Below, in pieces: positions 14,833 through 26,424 of a DNA stretch of 64,000 nucleotides; the first letter of the stretch is position 1; each line of letters starts with the position of its first letter. This DNA is from Kitasatospora sp. NBC_01287. Lineage in GTDB: Bacteria > Actinomycetota > Actinomycetes > Streptomycetales > Streptomycetaceae. The notes beneath the pieces were generated by a model, which saw only the letters and a program-made list of their open reading frames with translations, did not search any database and was not told where the DNA came from. Location: the NCBI RefSeq assembly GCF_026340565.1, contig NZ_JAPEPB010000001.1:6856001-6920000 (forward strand), in the 5' to 3' direction. The translations under genes and the position numbers were made by a program.

Positions 14833-16516
14833 TCGCGCAGGAGCGCGGGCCCAGCCGCCCCGCCGCCACCTCGCCCCAGCTCGCCAGCAGGGTGCCGGCG
14901 GGCGCCTCGCCGGGCTTCTCGCCGAAGTTCACCGCCACCCGGAACCCGCCCCGGTGCACGGTGAGCTGCCCGGCCGCCTCGTCGAAGTCCACCCGCACGG
15001 TGCTGAGGTCCGGGTCGAGCAGCGCCGGATGCTCCCGCCGCAGCCGGATCAACCGGCGGTACCAGCGGAGCAGTTCGGCGTGCTCGCCGGAGCGCGGCTC
15101 GCTCCAGTCCAGGGTCGAGCGCAGCACCGTGGCCCGGTCCTGCGGATCGGGCACCTCCTCGGCCGCCCAGCCGAACGCCGTGAACTCCCGCCGCCGACCC
15201 TGGCGCACCGCCTGGGCCAGGTCGGGATCGGTGTGGTCGGTGAAGTACTGCCAGGGCGTTGCGGCCCCCCACTCCTCGCCCATGAAGAGCATCGGGGTGA
15301 ACGGCGAGGTGAGGACCAGCGGTGCGGTCAGCGCGAGTTGACCCGCCGTCAGGCGGTCGCCCCGGGCCCGGTTGCCGATCTGGTCGTGGGTCTGCGCGTA
15401 GCCGAGCAGCCGGTGGCCCTCGGCCGGCGGGAACGGCCGGCCGTGGTGGCGCCCGCGGAACGAGGAGAAGGTGCCGTCGTGGAACCAGCCGCGGGTCAGC
15501 GTGCGGGCCAGCGCGGCCAGCGGGGCGCGGCCGAAGTCGGCGTAGTAGCCCTGCCGTTCACCGGTGGCCGCCGCGTGCAGCGCGTGGTGGAAGTCGTCGC
15601 TCCACTGCGCGCCCAGCCCCAGGCCGCCGGCCTGCCGGGGGGTGACGAGGCGCGGGTCGTTCAGGTCCGACTCGCCGATGAGGAACAGCGGGCGGTTCAG
15701 CTCGGCGGCCAGGCGCTCGACGGCGGTGGCGAGTTCCTCCAGGAAGTGCGTCGCCCGGTCGTCCACCAAGGCGTGGACCGCGTCCAGCCGCAGGCCGTCG
15801 ATCCGGTAGTCGCGCAGCCAGGCCAGCGCGCTGCCCCTCAGGTAGGCCCGCACCTCGTCCGAGCCGGGCGCGTCCAGGTTGACCGCCGCGCCCCAGGGGG
15901 TCTGGTGCCGCTCGGTGAAGTACGGACCGAAGGCGGGCAGGTAGTTGCCGGAGGGGCCCAGGTGGTTGTGCACCACGTCCAGGATCACGCCCAGGCCCTC
16001 GCGGTGCGCCGCGTCCACGAAGCGCTTGAGCCCCTCGGGGCCGCCGTAGGGCTCGTGCACCGCCCACGGCGCCACCCCGTCGTAGCCCCAGCCGTGCCGG
16101 CCGGGGAAGGGGCAGACCGGCAGCAGCTCCACGAAGTCCACGCCCAGCTCGACCAGGTGGTCCAGGCGCTCGATCGCCCCGGCGAAGGTACCGGCCGGGG
16201 TGAAGGTGCCGATGTGCAGCTCGTAGACCACGGCGCCGGGCAGCGGCCGCCCGTGCCAGTCGGTGTCCGACCAGCGGAAGGCGGCGTGGTCGACGGCTCG
16301 GCTCAGGCCGTCCGGGCCGTCGGGCAGCCGGGCCGAGCGCGGATCGGGCAGCGCCCGGGCGCCGTCCAGCCGGAAGCCGTACCCCTGCCCGGCCGGCGCC
16401 TCGCCCTGCCACCAGCCGCCCTCGCCCGGGGCCAGCGGGTGCGCGGTCCCGTCCACCTCGACCTCGACCCGCTCGGCGGTCGGTGCCCACACGCGATACT
16501 CGACGACGGCTCGCAT
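14810..16516 (-). CDS. treZ: malto-oligosyltrehalose trehalohydrolase
   Basis: A 568-residue GH13 enzyme that releases trehalose from the end of maltooligosyl-trehalose made by TreY. The N-terminal beta domain reads YRVWAPTAERVEVEVDG. The catalytic barrel shows DVVHNHLGPSGNY, the nucleophile region DGLRLDAVHAL, the acid/base GESDLND and the transition-state stabiliser THDQIGNRARG, with LFMGEEWGA downstream. Length and order are as in the family. The start ATG at 16516 shares its A with the treY stop (TGATG), indicating translational coupling. Conclusion: the third gene of a glgX-treY-treZ set, possibly one operon. Confidence 0.94.
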   Translation of the reverse strand: MRAVVEYRVWAPTAERVEVEVDGTAHPLAPGEGGWWQGEAPAGQGYGFRLDGARALPDPRSARLPDGPDGLSRAVDHAAFRWSDTDWHGRPLPGAVVYELHIGTFTPAGTFAGAIERLDHLVELGVDFVELLPVCPFPGRHGWGYDGVAPWAVHEPYGGPEGLKRFVDAAHREGLGVILDVVHNHLGPSGNYLPAFGPYFTERHQTPWGAAVNLDAPGSDEVRAYLRGSALAWLRDYRIDGLRLDAVHALVDDRATHFLEELATAVERLAAELNRPLFLIGESDLNDPRLVTPRQAGGLGLGAQWSDDFHHALHAAATGERQGYYADFGRAPLAALARTLTRGWFHDGTFSSFRGRHHGRPFPPAEGHRLLGYAQTHDQIGNRARGDRLTAGQLALTAPLVLTSPFTPMLFMGEEWGAATPWQYFTDHTDPDLAQAVRQGRRREFTAFGWAAEEVPDPQDRATVLRSTLDWSEPRSGEHAELLRWYRRLIRLRREHPALLDPDLSTVRVDFDEAAGQLTVHRGGFRVAVNFGEKPGEAPAGTLLASWGEVAAGRLGPRSCAITATGTR

Positions 16517-18747
16517 CACGCCTCCCGGGCGAGCAGGGCGACGGTGTCCACCACACCGTCGAACGGACGGTCGGTCAGCAGGTCCCGCCACTGGCCGGGC
16601 AGCTCCAGCACGGCGGGCTCCCCGCGCCGCGCCAGTGCGTAGGGCAGCCGGGTGGCGACCACGGTGATGTCCGGGCCGCGCTGGTAGGCGATCAGGTGCT
16701 CGCCGGCCTCCAGCGGCCGGTAGCGGCCCAGTGGTCTGGTCAGGTGCAGGGCGGTGCGGGTCAGGCGTAGTTTGCGGCGCGCGAAGTCGGAGAGGTCGAC
16801 TTCCGGGACGTCGAAGTCCACCGGTGCCCGGTTGTCCGGGTCGACCAGGGTGTGCAGCGGAAGTTCCGAGCCCTGGTAGAGGTCGGGGACCCCGGGCATG
16901 GTGAGGTGCAGCAGCGCGGCCGAGAGGCTGTTGCTGCGTGCGTAGGGCTCCAGGAACGCGACGAACGCGCCGATCCGCGCCATCAGCTCGGGCGAGGCGA
17001 GGACGGCCTCGGCGTGGTCGGTCACCGCGGCCTCGTAGACCGGGTCCTGGGCGGTCCAGCTGGTGGCCTGCTTCGCCTCGCGGACCGACTTGAGCAGCAC
17101 CTGCCGCAGCCGCTCGCCCCCGAGGGGCCAGGCGGCCACCAGGGTCTGCCAGAGCAGCCACTGCGCGTTGCGGTCGGCCGGCCCGTCCACCAGCTCCGAC
17201 CAGGCCAGGCACTCCTGGGACCACCGCTCGGGCAGCTCGGCGAGCACCGCGAGCCGGGCCCTGGCGTCCGCGCTGCGCTTGGTGTCGTGGGTGGAGAGGG
17301 CGGTCATGGTCAGCGGCCAGTTGCGCTGGATCTCCTCGCACCAGCGGTGGAAGTCGGCCGGGTCGACGCCCGGGTGCGCCGGGTCGCCGCCCACCTCGTT
17401 CAGGCTCAGCAGCGGGTACCAGCGGTAGAAGGCGGTGTCCTCCACGCCCTTGGCCGCCACCGCCGAGGCGGTCTGCGCGAACCGGGTGCGGAACTCGTCC
17501 TTGAGCGGCCCCGCGCCCAGGTGCCCCTGGGTCAGCAGCTCGACGAACTCGGTGGTCGACTCCGGCGTGGTGACGGTCCGCTCGGCGGTCTGCAGGTAGG
17601 GCCGGTAGACCGTGTAGTGGGTGAACAGCTCGCAGAGCGCCTCGCGCACCGCGGCCGGCGCGTGGTCGGCCAGCTCGGGTTCGGCGGCGCCGATCCGCTC
17701 GGCCAGGCGGACCAGCCGGTTCATCTCGGCGGCCAGTTCGCCCTGCGGGCAGGTCATCTCGGCGCGGCCCAGCCGGGCCTGCTCGGCGGCCGAGGAGCGC
17801 AGGCCGGTGTAGTCGGCGTAGAGCCCGGCCAGCCGGCGCACCCCGGCGCCGTCGGTCAGCACCCCGTCGACGTGCCGCAGGGCGTCGTAGCCGGTGGTCC
17901 CCGCGCACGGCCAGTCGCCCGGCAGCCGCTCCTGGCCGGTGAGGATCTTCTCCACCACCGTGTAGGCGCCGCCGGAGGCCTCGGCCAGGCGGCGCAGGTA
18001 GCCGCGCGGGTCGGCCAGCCCGTCGGGGTGGTCGACCCGGAAGCCGTCGATCACCCCCTCGGCGTGCAGCCGCAGCAGCACCGCGTGGGTGGCCCGGAAC
18101 ACCTCCGGGTCCTCCACCCGCAGCGCGATCAGCTCGTTGATGCTGAAGAAGCGGCGGTAGTTGAGCTCGGTGCCGGCCAGCCGCCACCAGGCCAGCCGGT
18201 AGTGCTGCCGGGTGAGCAGCTCGCGCAGCGGCAGCCGCTCGGTGCCCGGGCGCAGCGGGAAGACGTGGTCGTAGTAGCGCAGGGTGTCCTGGTCCACCTT
18301 CAGCTGGTCCAGCACCGCGCCGAGCCGGTCACCCAGCACCGGCAGCAGGATCCGGCCGCCCTGGGCCGCCCAGTCGATGTCGAACCAGTGTGCGTAGGGC
18401 GACTGCGGCCCGTCGCGCAGCACCTGCCAGAGCGGGTGGTTGAGCCGCTCCGGCACCGGCAGCGCCATGTGGTTGGGGACGATGTCGGCGATCAGCCGCA
18501 GCCCGTGCTCGCGGCCGGCGGCGGCGAGCGCGCGCAAGGCCCGCTCGCCGCCCAGCTGTTCGCTGATCCGGGTGTGGTCGACCGTGTCGTACCCGTGGCT
18601 GGAGCCGGGGGTCGCCTCCAGCAGTGGGGACAGGTGGAGATGGGAGACGCCGAGCCCGGCCAGGTAGGGGACGGCCGCCGCGGCGTCCACGAGCGTGAAC
18701 GAGGGCTGCAGCTGCAGGCGGTAACTCGCCGTAGGGGGTGAGATCAC
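16516..18747 (-). CDS. treY: maltooligosyl trehalose synthase
   Basis: A 743-residue GH13 enzyme that isomerises the reducing-end alpha-1,4 bond of maltodextrins to an alpha,alpha-1,1 bond. It starts with a GTG at 18747 and reads SPPTASYRLQLQPSFTL, the usual TreY opening. HGYDTVDHTRI, ADIVPNHMAL, GFRVDHPDGL and STHDTKRS mark the catalytic regions, and VVEKIL carries the catalytic glutamate. The C-terminal part includes TMPGVPDLYQGSE. The stop overlaps treZ by one base; glgX lies 66 bases upstream on the same strand. The product feeds TreZ. Confidence 0.94.
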   Translation of the reverse strand: MISPPTASYRLQLQPSFTLVDAAAAVPYLAGLGVSHLHLSPLLEATPGSSHGYDTVDHTRISEQLGGERALRALAAAGREHGLRLIADIVPNHMALPVPERLNHPLWQVLRDGPQSPYAHWFDIDWAAQGGRILLPVLGDRLGAVLDQLKVDQDTLRYYDHVFPLRPGTERLPLRELLTRQHYRLAWWRLAGTELNYRRFFSINELIALRVEDPEVFRATHAVLLRLHAEGVIDGFRVDHPDGLADPRGYLRRLAEASGGAYTVVEKILTGQERLPGDWPCAGTTGYDALRHVDGVLTDGAGVRRLAGLYADYTGLRSSAAEQARLGRAEMTCPQGELAAEMNRLVRLAERIGAAEPELADHAPAAVREALCELFTHYTVYRPYLQTAERTVTTPESTTEFVELLTQGHLGAGPLKDEFRTRFAQTASAVAAKGVEDTAFYRWYPLLSLNEVGGDPAHPGVDPADFHRWCEEIQRNWPLTMTALSTHDTKRSADARARLAVLAELPERWSQECLAWSELVDGPADRNAQWLLWQTLVAAWPLGGERLRQVLLKSVREAKQATSWTAQDPVYEAAVTDHAEAVLASPELMARIGAFVAFLEPYARSNSLSAALLHLTMPGVPDLYQGSELPLHTLVDPDNRAPVDFDVPEVDLSDFARRKLRLTRTALHLTRPLGRYRPLEAGEHLIAYQRGPDITVVATRLPYALARRGEPAVLELPGQWRDLLTDRPFDGVVDTVALLAREA

Positions 18748-18813
18748 ACCCCATGCCTACCCGGTACGCCGTGGCCGTACGACCCGCTTCGGCCGCCCGG
18801 CCCGGGCCCCGGC

Positions 18814-20919
<2,106 letters not shown>

Positions 20920-21316
20920 AAGCCTCAACTTCCCTGGTGTCAAGAGGAGCTGATGCTCCCTCGGGATGTTGGCGCACCGCTGGGTGCGGTATGCCCGGTG
21001 GCGCGCGTCACATGTCTGCGTGCCGCTCAGCGTGACGCACGGCACACCGCGCATCTACGCACTGTCATTTTTCCCTGGCGATTGCCATCGTTGCCGTTCC
21101 GCCCGCAATCTGACGCTCTTTCGGGGCGCATTCGCCCGAACGGGTGTCCGGCGGAGTGGTGAGGCGCGCGGTTGCTGACGCCCGGTGAGCGGGCCCGCCG
21201 CTCACCGGGATCGGCGGCGGGGCGACGTTGCGGTAGGGCAACGGGCCGCCCGGCGGGGCGGCCGGGCAGTAGTCTTGATCGTCACAGGGCCGGGCGCGGA
21301 GAGTTGAGGTAATCAG
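20920..21316. other. divergent intergenic region with a hairpin
   Basis: This 397-base gap lies between glgX (minus) and the HEPN-like gene (plus) and must hold both promoters. A perfect 12-base inverted repeat (21181-21192 with 21198-21209, 5-base loop) is the main structure. The stretch around 21040-21130 is less GC-rich than its surroundings. I see no convincing gene or known operator. Confidence 0.6.
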
Positions 21317-22582
21317 ATGGTCTTCCCCGCCGACGAGTGGCCCGAAGGGGCTGGCGGAACGGCGGGGACGGCGGGCCGGTCCGAGGCGCCGACCGCCGTG
21401 CTGGGCTCACCCGGCGGCGGCCGGCTGGGCCCGGTCGTGCCCGGCCCGGAGGCCGCGGGCCCGACCTGGAGCGGCGAGCAGTGGCAGCGCGCCTACCAGC
21501 GGGTGCGGCTGACCGGGCGGGCCTACGTCTGGCTCAACCTGGTCGAGCAGCGGCTGCGCTCGCTCCTGGACGACCTGCTGCGCCCGGTCTACGCCCCCGC
21601 GCACGGCGCGGACTGGGTGACCGCCGCCGCGGGGCCGGTGGGCGAGGAGTGGGTGAGCCGGGCGGCGGCCGTGCGCGAGGTGAGCCGGCGCAAGGGCTTC
21701 CTGCTCGACCCGGCCGACGACGACCCGCTGGTCTTCCTCACCCTGCCCCAGCTGCGCGAGCTGATGGTGCAGCACTGGCCTTGCTTCGAGCCGTACCTGG
21801 ACGACCGCCGGGAGATCGAGCTCGCGCTGGACGAGTTGGAGGTCGCCCGGCACGTGGTCTCGCGCAACCGCAGCCTCTCGCCGACCGTGCTGGCGCAGGC
21901 CGAGCGGGCCGCCGCCCGGGTGCTCGGCCTGCTGGACGGGCGGCCGGCCGCCGGGGCAGGCCTGCCCGCCGACGTGATCGAGGAGCTGGTGGCCGGGCGC
22001 TACGCGGACGTGACCGCGGTGCACGCCGACCGGATCCTGCTGCAGCGCGACCTGCCGATGGAGGACCTGCTGGAGGGCGCCCGGCGGTTGGACGCGCTCG
22101 GCATCGCGCTCGGCATGCTCTGCCAGAACTACACCGGCAAGCGGTTGGCCCGGCTGGCCGCCGAGGGCTGCCGGACCCGGCTGCTCTTCCTCAACCCCGC
22201 CAGCAGCGCGGTGCGCCGGCGCGAGCGGGAGCTGGGCCTGGGGCGCGGCGAGCTCTCCCGCTCGATCGAGATGAACATCATGCACGTGCGCCGGGTGCGG
22301 GCCCGGCTGCGCGATCCCGGCGCCTTCGAGATCCGGGTCTTCGACGAGACCCCCCGGTTCACCGCCTACCTGGTCGAGGGCACCCGGCTGCCCGGCTCGC
22401 GCCGCCGCACCGGGGACGTCGGCGTGGTGCAGCCCTATCTGCGCCGGGCCCGGGGCATCGAGTCGCCGGCCCTGGTGCTGCGGCCGGGGGCCGGCCCGGG
22501 GGAGGGCGAGGACCCCGGGTTGCTGGCGGTCTACCGCGAGGAGTTCGAGGGGGTCTGGACCGACTCACGGTCGGTCAGCTGA
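21317..22582 (+). CDS. HEPN-like domain protein (SAV2148-type)
   Basis: A 421-residue protein resembling the actinobacterial SAV2148 family of HEPN-domain proteins. The N-terminal 50 residues are glycine/proline-rich and probably disordered. Residues about 50-190 are helical, with VRLTGRAYVWLNLVEQRLRS and the HEPN-like pair LMVQHWPCFEPYL and ELEVARHVVSRNRSLSP, whose R-X4-H-like region may be catalytic. The C-terminal part (about 230-380) has GMLCQNYTGKRL and TRLLFLNPAS, resembling the sensor-type domains found with such proteins. HEPN proteins are often RNases, but activity here is not proven. It sits upstream of the iron-uptake operon on the same strand. The family name is from memory. Confidence 0.55.
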   Translation: MVFPADEWPEGAGGTAGTAGRSEAPTAVLGSPGGGRLGPVVPGPEAAGPTWSGEQWQRAYQRVRLTGRAYVWLNLVEQRLRSLLDDLLRPVYAPAHGADWVTAAAGPVGEEWVSRAAAVREVSRRKGFLLDPADDDPLVFLTLPQLRELMVQHWPCFEPYLDDRREIELALDELEVARHVVSRNRSLSPTVLAQAERAAARVLGLLDGRPAAGAGLPADVIEELVAGRYADVTAVHADRILLQRDLPMEDLLEGARRLDALGIALGMLCQNYTGKRLARLAAEGCRTRLLFLNPASSAVRRRERELGLGRGELSRSIEMNIMHVRRVRARLRDPGAFEIRVFDETPRFTAYLVEGTRLPGSRRRTGDVGVVQPYLRRARGIESPALVLRPGAGPGEGEDPGLLAVYREEFEGVWTDSRSVS

Positions 22583-22636
22583 GCCCCGGCCAGGTCTTGA
22601 CACCCCCCTGCCGTGCGCGTTCTCATATCCCCTGGC

Positions 22637-22655
22637 TAAGGTATGCCTAAGCTAA
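22637..22655. promoter_or_regulatory. iron box (DmdR/IdeR-type operator)
   Basis: TAAGGTATGCCTAAGCTAA matches the 19-base iron box of actinobacterial DtxR-family repressors (TTAGGTTAGGCTAACCTAA) at most positions, with the symmetric TWAGG and CTAA ends. It lies 81 bases before the efeUO start and 35 bases after a TTGACA hexamer (22597-22602), where repression under high iron is expected. Confidence 0.75.
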
Positions 22656-22735
22656 GCGCGGCCGTGCTTGGCGATGCCCGGCGGCGCACCCTGTCCGCCG
22701 GGCGCGACACGGACGTCTAGGGGAGTTCAGCACCC

Positions 22736-24853
22736 ATGTGGGACGACGCTTTTCCGAGCTTTCTGATCGGCCTGCGGGAGGGCCTGGAGGCGGGACTCAT
22801 CGTCTCGATCCTGGTCGCCACCCTGGTCCGCTCGGGACAGAAGGGCCGCCTGCCCCAGGTGTGGACGGGTGTGCTGGCCGCCATCGCGCTCGCGCTCAGC
22901 TTCGGCGCCGTGCTCACCTTCACCGCCGCCAACCTCTCCGGCACCGCGCAGGAGGCCTTCGGCGGCACGCTCAGCCTGATCGCCGTGGCCTTCGTCACCG
23001 CGATGGTCTTCTGGATGCGCCGCTCGGCCCGCAACCTCTCCTCCGAGATCCGCGAGAAGGTGACCGCCGCCCTCAGCACGGGCGCCGGCGTGCTGGTGCT
23101 CACCAGCTTCCTGGCGGTGGGCCGGGAGGGCCTGGAGACCTCGCTCTTCCTGTGGACCACCGCCCGCTCGGCCGGTGAGGCCACCGGTCCCGCGATCGGC
23201 GCCGGGACCGGCCTGGTGCTGGCCGCCGGGCTCTGCTGGGGCCTGTACCGGCGGGTGCTGAAGATCAACCTGACCCGGTTCTTCACCTACACCGGCATGG
23301 TGCTGATCGTCATCGCGGCCGGGGTGCTCAGCTACGGCCTGCGCGACCTGCAGGAGGGCGGCGTGCTGCCCGGCGGCACCAGCTACGCCTTCGACCTGAG
23401 CGGTTCGCTGGACGCCGGCTCCTGGTACGCGACGCTGGTGCAGGGCGTCCTCAACCTGACCGTCACCATGACCTGGCTCCAGGTGGTGGCGTACGTGCTG
23501 TACCTGGCGAGCGTCATGACGCTCTTCGTGCGCGGGATGCGGGTGAGCGCCCCGAAGCCGGCCCCCGCCGAGACCGCCGAGACCGCCGAGACCGCTGAGG
23601 CGCCCGCCGCCGAGCCCGTTGCCGAGGCCCCGACCGTCGCCGAGCCCGCTCCCGCCGCCGCTCCCGCCGCCGAGGAGCCCCGCCGCGCGCGCCCGCGCTG
23701 GCTGGTGCCGACCGCGCTGGTCGCCGTCCCGGCCGTGCTGGCCGGCGTGGTGATCGCGGTCAGCGACGGCAAGCCGGCCGCGGCCGCCACCGTCACCGTC
23801 TCGGACGCCAAGGACCAGTGCGGCAGGGGCTTCACCACCCCGCGGCCCGGCCAGCAGACCTTCCAGATGCACAACACCGGCGGCAAGACCTCCGAGGTCT
23901 ACCTGGTCAACCCGGCCACCAACGCCGTCTACGGCGAGATCGAGGGCCTGGCCCCCGGCACCACCCGCCCGCTGACCGCCACCATCGGCACCGGCGACCT
24001 GGCCTGGCGCTGCGTGCCCACCGGCGGCGACGCGGTCACCTCGGCCGCCGTGCACGTCAGCGGCGGGTCGCAGGTGGCGGCGGTGCTGCCGGTCTCCGAG
24101 GACGACCTCAAGGGCCCGTTGGACCAGTACAAGGCCTACGTGAACACCGGCCTGGCCACGCTGCTGACCGAGACCCAGAAGCTGCAGGCCGACCTGCACG
24201 GCGGCGACCTGGACGCCGCCAGGGCCGACTGGCTCACCGCCCACCTGCAGTACTCCTCGCTCGGCGCGGCCTACGGCACCTTCGCCGACTTCGACCAGAA
24301 GATCAACGGCCGGGCCGACGGCCTGCCCGACGGCGTCGCGGACAAGGACTTCGCCGGCTTCCACCGGCTGGAGTACGGCCTGTGGCACAACCAGGACGCC
24401 ACCGAACTGGCGCCGGTGGCCGACCAGCTGGTCACCGACGTGGACGGTCTCGGCAAGGCCTTCCCGACCCAGGACTTCGACCCCACCGACCTGCCGCTGC
24501 GCACCCACGAGATCCTGGAGAACACCCTCCAGTTCGAGCTGACCGCCGACACCGACGAGGGCAGCGGCACCAACCTGGCCACCGCCCAGGCCAACCTGGC
24601 CGGCACCCGCGAACTGCTGACCGTGCTGCAGCCGCTCATCCAGCAGCGCAGCCCGCAGCTGCTCGGCACGGTGAACTCCGACGTCCAGCGGGTGGCCGAC
24701 CTGCTGGCCGGCGCCCACCACGCGGACGGCGGCTGGACCCCGGTCGAGCAGCTCGACCCCGCCACCCGGGCGCGGCTCAACGGCGCCACCGGGCAGCTGC
24801 TCGAAGACCTCGCTCCCGTGCCCGACCTTCTTGAGATCCGGAAGTCCGCCTGA
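22736..24853 (+). CDS. efeU: EfeU-EfeO fusion, ferrous/ferric iron uptake
   Basis: A 705-residue protein joining two iron-uptake components usually encoded separately. Residues 1-275 are an FTR1-type permease with seven likely membrane helices and two REGLE iron-binding motifs (residues 14-18 and 130-134). Residues about 275-320 are an alanine/glutamate/proline linker containing a repeated ETA triplet. A further membrane helix (about 323-342) follows. The rest is EfeO-like: a cupredoxin-type domain (about 350-440) and an M75 domain with the HRLEYGLW motif (about residue 542). EfeO would thus be tethered outside the cell to the permease. The stop overlaps the efeB start by one base. An iron box lies upstream. 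Confidence 0.9.
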   Translation: MWDDAFPSFLIGLREGLEAGLIVSILVATLVRSGQKGRLPQVWTGVLAAIALALSFGAVLTFTAANLSGTAQEAFGGTLSLIAVAFVTAMVFWMRRSARNLSSEIREKVTAALSTGAGVLVLTSFLAVGREGLETSLFLWTTARSAGEATGPAIGAGTGLVLAAGLCWGLYRRVLKINLTRFFTYTGMVLIVIAAGVLSYGLRDLQEGGVLPGGTSYAFDLSGSLDAGSWYATLVQGVLNLTVTMTWLQVVAYVLYLASVMTLFVRGMRVSAPKPAPAETAETAETAEAPAAEPVAEAPTVAEPAPAAAPAAEEPRRARPRWLVPTALVAVPAVLAGVVIAVSDGKPAAAATVTVSDAKDQCGRGFTTPRPGQQTFQMHNTGGKTSEVYLVNPATNAVYGEIEGLAPGTTRPLTATIGTGDLAWRCVPTGGDAVTSAAVHVSGGSQVAAVLPVSEDDLKGPLDQYKAYVNTGLATLLTETQKLQADLHGGDLDAARADWLTAHLQYSSLGAAYGTFADFDQKINGRADGLPDGVADKDFAGFHRLEYGLWHNQDATELAPVADQLVTDVDGLGKAFPTQDFDPTDLPLRTHEILENTLQFELTADTDEGSGTNLATAQANLAGTRELLTVLQPLIQQRSPQLLGTVNSDVQRVADLLAGAHHADGGWTPVEQLDPATRARLNGATGQLLEDLAPVPDLLEIRKSA

Positions 24854-26217
24854 TGACCAGCCAGCACCCCAGCACCAGCGGCTCCTGCCCCTTCCCGCAC
24901 GAGGCGATGGCCCAGGCGCAGGCGCAGGCGATAGCCCAGGCCCAGGCCGCGCAGGCCGCTGCCGCCGGCTGCCCCGCCGCCCCCGCCCGCCGCAGCTTCC
25001 TGGGCGCGGCGCTCGGCGTCGGCGCGGTGGGCGCGGCGGTGGCCGGCGGCGCGCTGGCGTTCACCGCGGGCGGCGGGCGGGCCGAGGCGGCCGACGCCGG
25101 TGGCGCGAACGCGCAGGTGGCCTTCCAGGGCGATCACCAGGCGGGCGTGCTGACCCCGCAGCAGAGCGCCGCGATGTTCATCTCCTTCGATGTCATCGCC
25201 ACCGACCGGAAGGCGCTGGAGGAGCTCTTCCACACCCTCACCGACCGGATCCGCTTCCTCACCTCCGGCGGTACCCCGCCGGACCTGGGGGTCGGCGCGC
25301 CGCCGTCCGACAACGGGATCCTCGGCCCGGTGGTGCCCAGCGACAACCTGACCGTCACGGTCGGCGTGGGCTCCTCGCTCTTCGACGGGCGCTACGGGCT
25401 GGCCAAGGCCAAGCCGGTCAAGCTGGGCCCGATGAAGACCTTCCCCAACGACAACCTGCAGGCCGCCGAGCTGCACGGCGACCTCTCGCTGCAGATCTGC
25501 GCCAACAGCCAGGACACCGTGCTGCACGCGCTGCGCGACATCGCCAAGCACACCCGCGGCGCGATGCAGGTCAAGTGGCGGGTCGACGGCTTCCAGAGCG
25601 CCCCGCGCCCCGCCGGCGCGCAGCGCAACCTGCTGGGCTTCAAGGACGGCATCGTGAACCCCGACGTCAAGTCCGGGCGCGAGATGGACAAGCTGGTCTG
25701 GGTGCAGGCCGGGGCCGGCGAGCCGGCCTGGGCCACCGGCGGCAGCTACCAGGTGATCCGGATCATCCGGATGCTGGTCGAGTTCTGGGACCGGGTCTCG
25801 CTGGCCGAGCAGGAGAAGATGTTCGGGCGCCGCAAGGACACCGGCGCCCCGCTGGACGGCGCCAACGAGACCGACGCGCCCGACTACGCCAAGGACCCCG
25901 AGGGCAACGCGATCCCGCTGGACGCCCACATCCGGCTGGCCAACCCGCGCACCCAGCAGACCGACGACAGCCGGATCCTGCGCCGCGGCTACAACTACGA
26001 CCGCGGCGTGGACAAGGTCGGCAACCTGGACATGGGCCTGGCCTTCTGCGCCTACCAGCAGGACGTGGTGCGGCAGTTCGAGGCCACCCAGACCCGGCTG
26101 ATCGACGAGCCGCTGGTGGACTACATCTCCCCGACCGGCGGCGGCTACTTCTTCGTGCTGCCGGGCGTGCGCGACGCGAACGACTGGCTCGGCAGCGGCC
26201 TGTTCGCCGCGGCCTGA
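24853..26217 (+). CDS. efeB: EfeB, Tat-exported DyP-type haem peroxidase
   Basis: A 454-residue dye-decolourising peroxidase of the EfeB (deferrochelatase/peroxidase) group, thought to oxidise ferrous iron or act on haem outside the membrane. A twin-arginine signal is visible: RRSFLGAALG at residues 46-55 followed by a hydrophobic stretch. It is preceded by an unusually long N-region with a QAQAQAIAQAQAAQ repeat and a cysteine-containing SCPFPHEAMAQ. The DyP signature GFKDGIVNP (about residue 260) carries the catalytic aspartate, and the haem-ligand histidine probably lies in VPLDAHIRLANPR-like sequence near residue 358. Its start overlaps the efeUO stop (TGATG), so the two are co-translated. 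Confidence 0.92.
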   Translation: MTSQHPSTSGSCPFPHEAMAQAQAQAIAQAQAAQAAAAGCPAAPARRSFLGAALGVGAVGAAVAGGALAFTAGGGRAEAADAGGANAQVAFQGDHQAGVLTPQQSAAMFISFDVIATDRKALEELFHTLTDRIRFLTSGGTPPDLGVGAPPSDNGILGPVVPSDNLTVTVGVGSSLFDGRYGLAKAKPVKLGPMKTFPNDNLQAAELHGDLSLQICANSQDTVLHALRDIAKHTRGAMQVKWRVDGFQSAPRPAGAQRNLLGFKDGIVNPDVKSGREMDKLVWVQAGAGEPAWATGGSYQVIRIIRMLVEFWDRVSLAEQEKMFGRRKDTGAPLDGANETDAPDYAKDPEGNAIPLDAHIRLANPRTQQTDDSRILRRGYNYDRGVDKVGNLDMGLAFCAYQQDVVRQFEATQTRLIDEPLVDYISPTGGGYFFVLPGVRDANDWLGSGLFAAA

Positions 26218-26230
26218 CCCCTGGTACCAC

Positions 26231-26261
26231 GGCACGCGCCGCCCGACCCCCGGCGCGTGCC
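26231..26261 (+). terminator. terminator hairpin after efeB
   Basis: An 11-base perfect inverted repeat (26231-26241 with 26251-26261) with a 9-base C-rich loop starts 14 bases after the efeB stop, fitting a transcription terminator of the iron operon. Confidence 0.75.
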
Positions 26262-26352
26262 CGTCCCGGCCGGGCTCCTCTGCCCCCGGCCACCGCGCTG
26301 CCCCGCCCCGCTGGCCCTGGGCGGGGCAGCGTCGTCAGCGCGGCGGGTCGGT

Positions 26353-26424
26353 CGCCGGCTCGGACAGTGGGTCAGTCGCCGGCTCGGACAGTGGGTCAGT
26401 CGCCGGCTCGGACAGTGGGTCAGT
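26353..26424. repeat. 24-bp tandem repeat, three perfect copies
   Basis: Three identical 24-base units (26353-26376, 26377-26400, 26401-26424). The last one contains the stop codon of the minus-strand lipoprotein gene (26420-26422). Read in the lipoprotein frame, each unit ends with codons for A-G-D followed by a stop, the same ending as the real protein, so the gene's 3' end has been copied outward. Confidence 0.9.

Noticed and set aside
20966..21178. 70-codon open frame just before the hairpin at 21181
   Set aside because: No ribosome-binding site, no codon-position bias and no recognisable motif; the hairpin position is probably coincidental.
26353..26424. CRISPR-like regular repeats
   Set aside because: The units are directly adjacent without spacers and sit on a gene end; no cas genes are present. 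The same holds for 4338-4426 and 52556-52615.
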